Below, one piece after another: positions 53,002 to 57,817 of a stretch of 57,817 nucleotides of DNA. Source of the DNA: Candidatus Sericytochromatia bacterium. Its GTDB lineage: Bacteria; Cyanobacteriota; Sericytochromatia; UBA7694. The DNA is taken from assembly GCA_018780035.1 (NCBI GenBank), contig JADMKE010000034.1, forward strand, positions 1 through 57,817, in the 5' to 3' direction. The notes beneath the pieces are model-generated. The model did no database searches and had not been told where the DNA came from. It saw only the letters and a program-made list of their open reading frames with translations. Made by a program: the position numbers and the translations under genes. Position 1 is the stretch's first letter. Each line of letters opens with the position of its first letter.

Positions 53002-53823
53002 ATGTCTATTTCCCAACCTGTATTTCAAAGGGCAATTTTAACCCATGGGGGTTCCAGTTCCGACCCCTTATCTGCTGATGGAACGCTTTCCGCGGCCAGA
53101 TGCGGTATGGAACTCCTACAAACAGGCCAATCGGCTTTGGCTGCGGTGGTGCAGGCCGTGATCGCTTTGGAAGACGATCCCCGTTTTAATGCCGGAACCG
53201 GCTCTCGCCTGCGTGCCGATGGCCAGACCGTTCAAATGGATGCCGCCTGTATGACAAGTAAAGGCGAATTTGGGTCTGTGGCTTGTATCGAAGCGATTCA
53301 AAACCCAATACGGGTGGCTCAAGCTGTCTTGCTCGCTTCTCCCTGTATTTTACTGGTGGGCAACGGCGCGCGGCTCTTTGCGCACGAGCAGAAAATCCCA
53401 CTCCTGACGCAGTCAAATACGCTTGCGCCCCACCGCCAAGCTGAAGCGACCCCGGCCTGCGACACCGTGGGGGCGGTGGCCTATGACGGGGTCACTTTTG
53501 CGGCGGCTCTCAGTTCTGGGGGATTACAGGGCGCGGCCCTGGGCCGGGTGGGAGATGTGCCGCTGCCCGGATGTGGGCTGTATTGTGGGCCCATGGGAGC
53601 TGTGGCCTGCACAGGGGACGGCGAGTTTATTGCCCTGAAACTCTTGGCCAAAGAAGTCTATTCCTGGCTTGAACAGGCCATGCCCCCGGCTGAAGCGGCC
53701 GCAAAAGCGCGGGCACTCTTCGAGCCGTCTGTGGATATTGGCTTGATTGTCTTAAGTCAAAAGGGCTGTGCGGGCCAATCACGGGACGGGATGGCCTGGT
53801 CAGAACTGGTGGAGGCTGATTAA
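53002..53823 (+). CDS. iaaA: Isoaspartyl peptidase / L-asparaginase, Ntn-hydrolase type
   Basis: 273 residues from ATG 53002 (GAGG upstream); residues before it in the open frame look non-coding. A plant-type asparaginase/isoaspartyl peptidase. N-terminal LTHGGSSSDPL and the segment EDDPRFNAGTGSRLRADG define the alpha chain; ACDTVGAVAYDG holds Thr155, the nucleophile freed by autocleavage, and GGLQGAALGRVGDVPLPGCGLY and CTGDGEF are the usual beta-chain stretches. It would hydrolyse the beta-Asp-Arg dipeptides released from cyanophycin. The gene is 3 nt upstream of the cyanophycinase gene, which supports that role. It is slightly short for the family. Confidence 0.92.
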   Translation: MSISQPVFQRAILTHGGSSSDPLSADGTLSAARCGMELLQTGQSALAAVVQAVIALEDDPRFNAGTGSRLRADGQTVQMDAACMTSKGEFGSVACIEAIQNPIRVAQAVLLASPCILLVGNGARLFAHEQKIPLLTQSNTLAPHRQAEATPACDTVGAVAYDGVTFAAALSSGGLQGAALGRVGDVPLPGCGLYCGPMGAVACTGDGEFIALKLLAKEVYSWLEQAMPPAEAAAKARALFEPSVDIGLIVLSQKGCAGQSRDGMAWSELVEAD

Positions 53824-53826
53824 GTT

Positions 53827-54729
53827 ATGTCGGTGAAACCCTATTTCCAAGGGCGTTTGATTGCCATCGGGGGCAATGAAGACAAAGTCGACACCCGTGT
53901 GGTCTTAAAGCGGGTGGTTCAAGAAATTGGCAAAAGCGATTATAACGTCGGAATTATCACCACTGCCAGCGAAGAACCCGAACAAAGGGGCAAAGAATAC
54001 CACCACGTTTTTACGTCTTTGGGGGCCGCCCAGATTGAAATTTTAGACATTCGCACCCGCACCCAGGCCAATGACAAAACGGTGGTCAAACGCCTCCAGG
54101 CCCTTGACCTGATTTTTTTGGCAGGGGGAGATCAACTCCGGCTGACCAGCATTTTGGGGGGGTCGAGAATGCTCGAGGCGATTTACCAGCGGCTGGCAGC
54201 AGGAGCGCTGATTGTGGGCACCAGTGCGGGAGCAGCGGTTTTTTCAGACACCATGATTTATGAGGGCCGCAGCGAAGAGGGCTTGGTCAAAGGCAAAGTG
54301 CTGACCACCTCTGGCTTTGGTTTTGTCGAAAACATCGTCTTTGATACCCATTTTATGACCCGTGGCCGTCTCGGACGCCTGATTCAAATTGTCACCACCA
54401 ATCCCACCTGTTTTGGCGTGGGCATCGAAGAAGATTCAGGTGTGGTGCTCAAAGGGGATGAAACCCTCGAAGTGATTGGCGCTGGCCAAGTCATTATTGT
54501 CGATGGCTGCGATATCGGCCATTCCAACATCATGAGCATTGAGCCCGGTGGGCCGATTGCCATCGAAAATGTCAAAATTCATTCGTTGGTGAAAGGCTAT
54601 GGCTTTGATTTCAAAAAAAGGCGCTTTTTGACGCCCCTCCCTGCCGATTCGGCCTCACCCACCACTTCACCCCCCGCTTCAGCTTCAACATTCAATCCAG
54701 AAAATTCAGAAACCAAGGAATCCAAATGA
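53827..54729 (+). CDS. cphB: Cyanophycinase
   Basis: 300 residues; a serine peptidase of the S51 type that cuts cyanophycin into beta-Asp-Arg dipeptides. Visible: GRLIAIGGNEDK at the N-terminus, LIFLAGGDQLRLTSILGGS, and the nucleophile elbow GTSAGAAVFSDTMI with Ser at about residue 133. FDTHFMTRGRLGRLIQIV and GVGIEEDSGVVL follow. A Pro/Ser/Thr-rich tail of ~35 residues extends past the catalytic domain. It overlaps cphA by 4 nt and follows iaaA by 3 nt, giving the complete degradation and synthesis unit. Confidence 0.97.
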   Translation: MSVKPYFQGRLIAIGGNEDKVDTRVVLKRVVQEIGKSDYNVGIITTASEEPEQRGKEYHHVFTSLGAAQIEILDIRTRTQANDKTVVKRLQALDLIFLAGGDQLRLTSILGGSRMLEAIYQRLAAGALIVGTSAGAAVFSDTMIYEGRSEEGLVKGKVLTTSGFGFVENIVFDTHFMTRGRLGRLIQIVTTNPTCFGVGIEEDSGVVLKGDETLEVIGAGQVIIVDGCDIGHSNIMSIEPGGPIAIENVKIHSLVKGYGFDFKKRRFLTPLPADSASPTTSPPASASTFNPENSETKESK

Positions 54730-57326
54730 TACAGATTTCAGCTTTAAAAGCCTTGCGTGGCCCCAATCGACACACCCGTCACCCGGTGATCTTTATGGTT
54801 TTGGAAATCCACGAATTTGAAATGTTGCCCTCAGACCAAATTCCGGGATTTGTCGAGCGCTTGCTCAATCTCATGCCCAGCTTAAATGAACACGGTTGCT
54901 CGATTGGCGAACCCGGTGGATTTGTGCAAAGGCTCAAACAGGGAACCTGGGCGGGCCATATCATCGAACATATTGCGATTGAATTGCAGTGTTTGGCGGG
55001 CATGGAGTTGGGTTATGGCAAAACCCTGGATACCGATGTCTTGGGCTCCTATTTGGTGGTCTTTCGCTATCTGGTAGAATCGGTGGGTTTAAAAGCCGCG
55101 CAACAAGCTGTAGCCCTGTTTGAAGCCGTGGCTGCCGAAAAGAACTTTGACCTCGCACAGGCCATCTCTGAACTGAAAGTCTTGCGCGAAGACAATATGC
55201 TCGGCCCCACGACCTGGAGCATTGTCGAGGAAGCCCAATCCAGGGGCATTCCCTGCATCCGACTCAATCAATCCAGCCATATTCAATTGGGGTACGGGGT
55301 TTACCAAAAACGGATTCAGGCCTCGATCACCAGCCAGACTTCTGCGATTGCGGTCGAGACCGCTGATGGCAAAACCGAGGTCAAAAGATACTTGGAAAAC
55401 GCAGGGATTCCTGTTCCCAAAGGCCAAGTGGTCACCACAGAAGCCGAGGCCCTTGACGCTTTTGAGCAAATTGGCACAGCGGTAGTGGTGAAACCCGATG
55501 TGGGGAACCATGGCAACGGCTCCACCATCAATGTGACAAACCTCGAACAATTAAAAAAGGCCTTTCAAGAAGCCCAAGCCTATTACTCCGATGTGATTGT
55601 CGAAGAATATGTGCAGGGGGGCGATTACCGGCTTTTGGTGATTGATGGCAAGTTTGTCGCGGCGGCCACCCGCGAACCCGCCCATGTGGTGGGTAATGGC
55701 AAAGTTTCCATTCAGGCCCTGATCCAAACCGTGAATGCCGATCCCCGCCGGGGTTTTGGCCATGAAAAAGTTCTGACCCAAATTGAGATCGATCCGATGA
55801 CAGAACGGCTCTTGGCCTTAAAAGGTTTAACGCTGGCAGATTGTCCCGCTGAGGGAGAAAAGGTCTATCTCAAAGCCACCGCCAACCTCAGCCAAGGGGG
55901 CACTGCCACGGATGTGACAGATGCCGTCAATCCCGAAATTCGCCTGATGGCTGAACGCGCCGCCCAGATTATTGGGCTCGACTGTGTCGGCATCGATGCC
56001 CTGGCTTTGGATATTTCTTTGCCCCTGCGGCAATCGGGTTTAAAGGTGGTGGAAGTGAACGCTGCCCCCGGTTTTCGCATGCATTTGGAACCCACCTATG
56101 GCCCCTCGCGCAATGTTGCTCAACCGCTGGTGGATATGCTCTTTCCACTCGGCTACAAACAGGTGCCTGTCATCGCCATCACGGGCACCAACGGCAAAAC
56201 CACCACCGCCAAATTGATCACCCATAGCTTAAAATATGCAGGCAAAAAAGTCGGTTTGGCCTGTACCACAGGCATTGCCATTGACGGCAATTTTGTCTTA
56301 AGTGGCGATTATTCTGGGCCCGAAGGGGCTGGGATTGTGGTCAGAGAGCCCAGCATCGACCATATTGTCTTGGAAGTGGCCCGCGGCGGCATTGTGCGCC
56401 GGGGCTTGGGTGTTGATGAAGTGGATGTCGGTGTGCTCTTGAATATTGGCAGCGATCATTTGGGCACCGATTGGATCGAAACCCAAGCTGATCTGGCTTT
56501 GGTTAAATCGACCGTGATCGAAGTGGTCAAAAAAACCGGCACCTCGGTGATCAACGCCGATGACCCAGCGACTCTGGCTGTGATGGACCGCGCGCGCGGG
56601 ACGCGGATTTTATTCTCTTTGGATCCCCAAAATTCCCAGCTCGAAACGCATGTTCAAGCAGGCGGAACGGTGATCACGGTCGAACAGCGCAGTGTGGTGA
56701 TCCGCCGGCATGGCCGGGATATCCCGGTTTGCACCCTGGAAGAGATTCCAATTACCCTGGGCGGCATCATCGACTTTAATATCGCCAATGCCCTGGCTGC
56801 GATTGCCGCTTTACATGGCTTGGGTCTCTCGCTGGAGCAAATCCGCAATGGCGTTTTGACCTTTTATCCTTCTCCCAACCAAAATCCGGGCCGCATGAAC
56901 CTCTTTGATTTTCAGAACTACAAGGTCTTGGTGGATTATTGCCACAATATTGAATCGGCAGAAGCTTTGGCCAGTCTCTTGCCCCGCCTCTCCCAGGGCC
57001 GCAAAGTCGCCCTCTGCCATGGCACAGGCAGCCGCACCAACCAGCAAATTATCGCCTATGGGCAGGCCTTGGCGGCCCTCTACGATGAAATCGTCTTGGC
57101 AGATTTTGCCCCGCGCGACAGAGCCCCCGACGAAACCCCCCAACTGGTGCGCCAAGGCCTGATTCAGGCTGGGTTCCCAGAACACAAAATCGAAATTGTG
57201 CCTGTCTCCTCGGCTGTGGATTATCTCTTTTCCAAAGCCGAAAAAGGCGACCTCTTGGTGATCAATCCCGATAAATTGGAACCGATCATGGGGCAGATCA
57301 TGGCGCGCTACCGGCAAATTGTGTAG
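54726..57326 (+). CDS. cphA: Cyanophycin synthetase
   Basis: 866 residues, full length for CphA1-type enzymes. It polymerises Asp and Arg into multi-L-arginyl-poly-L-aspartate without a ribosome. The N-terminal domain (~1-160) is followed by an ATP-grasp domain (~165-480, VVVKPDVGNHGNGSTINV, VEEYVQGGDYRLLVI, KVVEVNAAPGFRMH) that adds Asp. The C-terminal Mur-ligase-like domain has the P-loop VIAITGTNGKTTTAKLI (about residues 483-499) and HLGTDWI, and adds Arg. The stop of cphB overlaps its start. It is the last gene of the iaaA-cphB-cphA operon. Confidence 0.97.
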   Translation: MIQISALKALRGPNRHTRHPVIFMVLEIHEFEMLPSDQIPGFVERLLNLMPSLNEHGCSIGEPGGFVQRLKQGTWAGHIIEHIAIELQCLAGMELGYGKTLDTDVLGSYLVVFRYLVESVGLKAAQQAVALFEAVAAEKNFDLAQAISELKVLREDNMLGPTTWSIVEEAQSRGIPCIRLNQSSHIQLGYGVYQKRIQASITSQTSAIAVETADGKTEVKRYLENAGIPVPKGQVVTTEAEALDAFEQIGTAVVVKPDVGNHGNGSTINVTNLEQLKKAFQEAQAYYSDVIVEEYVQGGDYRLLVIDGKFVAAATREPAHVVGNGKVSIQALIQTVNADPRRGFGHEKVLTQIEIDPMTERLLALKGLTLADCPAEGEKVYLKATANLSQGGTATDVTDAVNPEIRLMAERAAQIIGLDCVGIDALALDISLPLRQSGLKVVEVNAAPGFRMHLEPTYGPSRNVAQPLVDMLFPLGYKQVPVIAITGTNGKTTTAKLITHSLKYAGKKVGLACTTGIAIDGNFVLSGDYSGPEGAGIVVREPSIDHIVLEVARGGIVRRGLGVDEVDVGVLLNIGSDHLGTDWIETQADLALVKSTVIEVVKKTGTSVINADDPATLAVMDRARGTRILFSLDPQNSQLETHVQAGGTVITVEQRSVVIRRHGRDIPVCTLEEIPITLGGIIDFNIANALAAIAALHGLGLSLEQIRNGVLTFYPSPNQNPGRMNLFDFQNYKVLVDYCHNIESAEALASLLPRLSQGRKVALCHGTGSRTNQQIIAYGQALAALYDEIVLADFAPRDRAPDETPQLVRQGLIQAGFPEHKIEIVPVSSAVDYLFSKAEKGDLLVINPDKLEPIMGQIMARYRQIV

Positions 57327-57677
57327 GGTTTGTGGGTGACGGCGAGGCCTTGATTGCTCGGGTGGATTTTGAAGCTGTCGCCGTTGGGGGGAAAATTCGG
57401 ATCGATGACTTGGATGCGGAATCAAACGGTGATAGACTCATGATAATTTAGCTGAAAAGTTACACCGGTTTAAATGAAAAGATAAAATAAAATTAATTAA
57501 AACTTTCAATTCCGAAAGAATACATATTTCCATGATTTTTTAACTCATCGAGCTTGCAGGAAAAGTGTTTTCGAAGAAAACATCTTTTTCCGCAAGCGGG
57601 TAAAATGCAATAGAATCTTCTTCAAATCCTCTATTATCCCAAAATCTTTGACAATTTCCACCCCTCGTTTTCCCCTT
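57327..57677. other. Gene-free stretch with a long hairpin at 57552-57597
   Basis: No gene is supported here. A short open frame of 39 codons (57330-57451) is not convincing. At 57552-57572 and 57576-57597 two arms of 21-22 nt (GCTTGC-GG-AAA..TGTTTTC pattern) pair around GAA with two bulges. It may be the end of the insertion sequence, a remnant of a terminator for cphA, or a cruciform site. The region to its right (57.60-57.68 kb) is the downstream flank of the transposase gene. Confidence 0.55.
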
Positions 57678-57815
57678 TTACCTCAACTCCGCGTATCGGT
57701 GTAGCTTGAGGGTATTGTGCAATAGCGACATCCAACGCCATTGTGTATTTACTTTGGCTTTACCTCGAAAGCTAAATCGCTTCAAACCCATACAGGATGT
57801 CAGGTGCGCAAAGAC
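57678..57815 (-). CDS. Transposase C-terminus (DDE type, IS1182/IS5-like), partial
   Basis: The window ends inside this gene. The 45 visible codons read VFAHLTSCMGLKRFSFRGKA, then KVNTQWRWMSLLHNTLKLHRYAELR and a stop at 57680-57678. The GLKRFSFRGKAKVNTQWRW...LLHNTLK pattern is typical of the last helix pair of DDE transposases such as IS1182/IS5 relatives. It is the same family as the fragment at 6328-6424, and in the same orientation. The catalytic residues are outside the window. Confidence 0.8.
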   Translation of the reverse strand, partial: VFAHLTSCMGLKRFSFRGKAKVNTQWRWMSLLHNTLKLHRYAELR

Positions 57816-57817
57816 GG

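Noticed and set aside
1..57817. CRISPR array, rRNA genes, prophage structural genes
   Set aside because: No regularly spaced short repeats, no rRNA signatures and no phage structural motifs were seen on either strand.

Overview
The window looks like a chromosomal segment of a Gram-negative-type bacterium. It encodes an outer-membrane beta-barrel protein, many lipobox-bearing secreted proteins, a prkA-yeaH-spoVR operon and a complete cyanophycin module (isoaspartyl peptidase, cyanophycinase, cyanophycin synthetase). It also has a YaaR/DUF327 protein. Cyanophycin, YaaR and an outer membrane together would fit a non-photosynthetic relative of Cyanobacteria or a similar deep lineage. That is inference only; there is no rRNA here to place it.

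Layout. The first 6.5 kb is an accessory zone: the 3' end of a group II intron (1-53), a strong terminator, a PadR/DUF1048 pair, then two direct copies of an approximately 740-790 nt element (1812-2677 and 4411-5226) flanking an AAA-ATPase/PD-(D/E)XK gene, and a fragment of an insertion sequence (6328-6424). Positions 6.5-9.1 kb hold an acetyltransferase and a two-gene ATPase + TOPRIM-like pair that resembles a defence module. Positions 9.15-13.8 kb are prkA-yeaH-spoVR. Positions 13.8-25.9 kb carry a small XRE regulator, threonylcarbamoyl-AMP synthase, a propeller-like lipoprotein, a thiolase, a lone xanthine-dehydrogenase-type molybdenum subunit, a Rieske oxygenase and a giant protein of unknown function. 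Positions 26-36.7 kb mix decayed genes (VapBC remnant, broken lipoprotein, frameshifted Rieske protein) with a pentapeptide protein, phosphoglucomutase and a 1285-residue beta-repeat protein. Positions 36.7-52.7 kb are mostly metabolic or housekeeping: aminotransferase + D-aminoacylase-like hydrolase, an SF2 helicase with predicted membrane segments, a TolB-like lipoprotein, tRNA-Ser(UGA), a Cys/Met PLP enzyme, cbpA-cbpM, an FAD/Fe-S dehydrogenase, YaaR and an outer-membrane barrel. Positions 53.0-57.3 kb are the cyanophycin operon. The window closes with the C-terminus of a transposase of the same family as the 6.3-kb fragment.

Main discovery candidate. The paired element at 1812-2677 / 4411-5226 has no convincing protein. 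Read on the minus strand, each copy starts with a near-consensus promoter (TTGACA, 18 nt, TATATT). Its predicted transcript begins at the first base of a helix that pairs the 5' end with the 3' end, 740-790 nt away, and ends in a U-rich tract. Inside are several GNRA- and UUCG-capped hairpins. Substitutions between the two copies preserve these hairpins, including a G-C to C-G swap. The whole 50-bp length difference lies in one peripheral arm whose base helix is conserved. This is strong internal evidence for a large structured non-coding RNA, present twice around a nuclease-like ATPase gene. Whether it belongs to a known giant RNA family (GOLLD, ROOL, OLE or other) could not be checked here.
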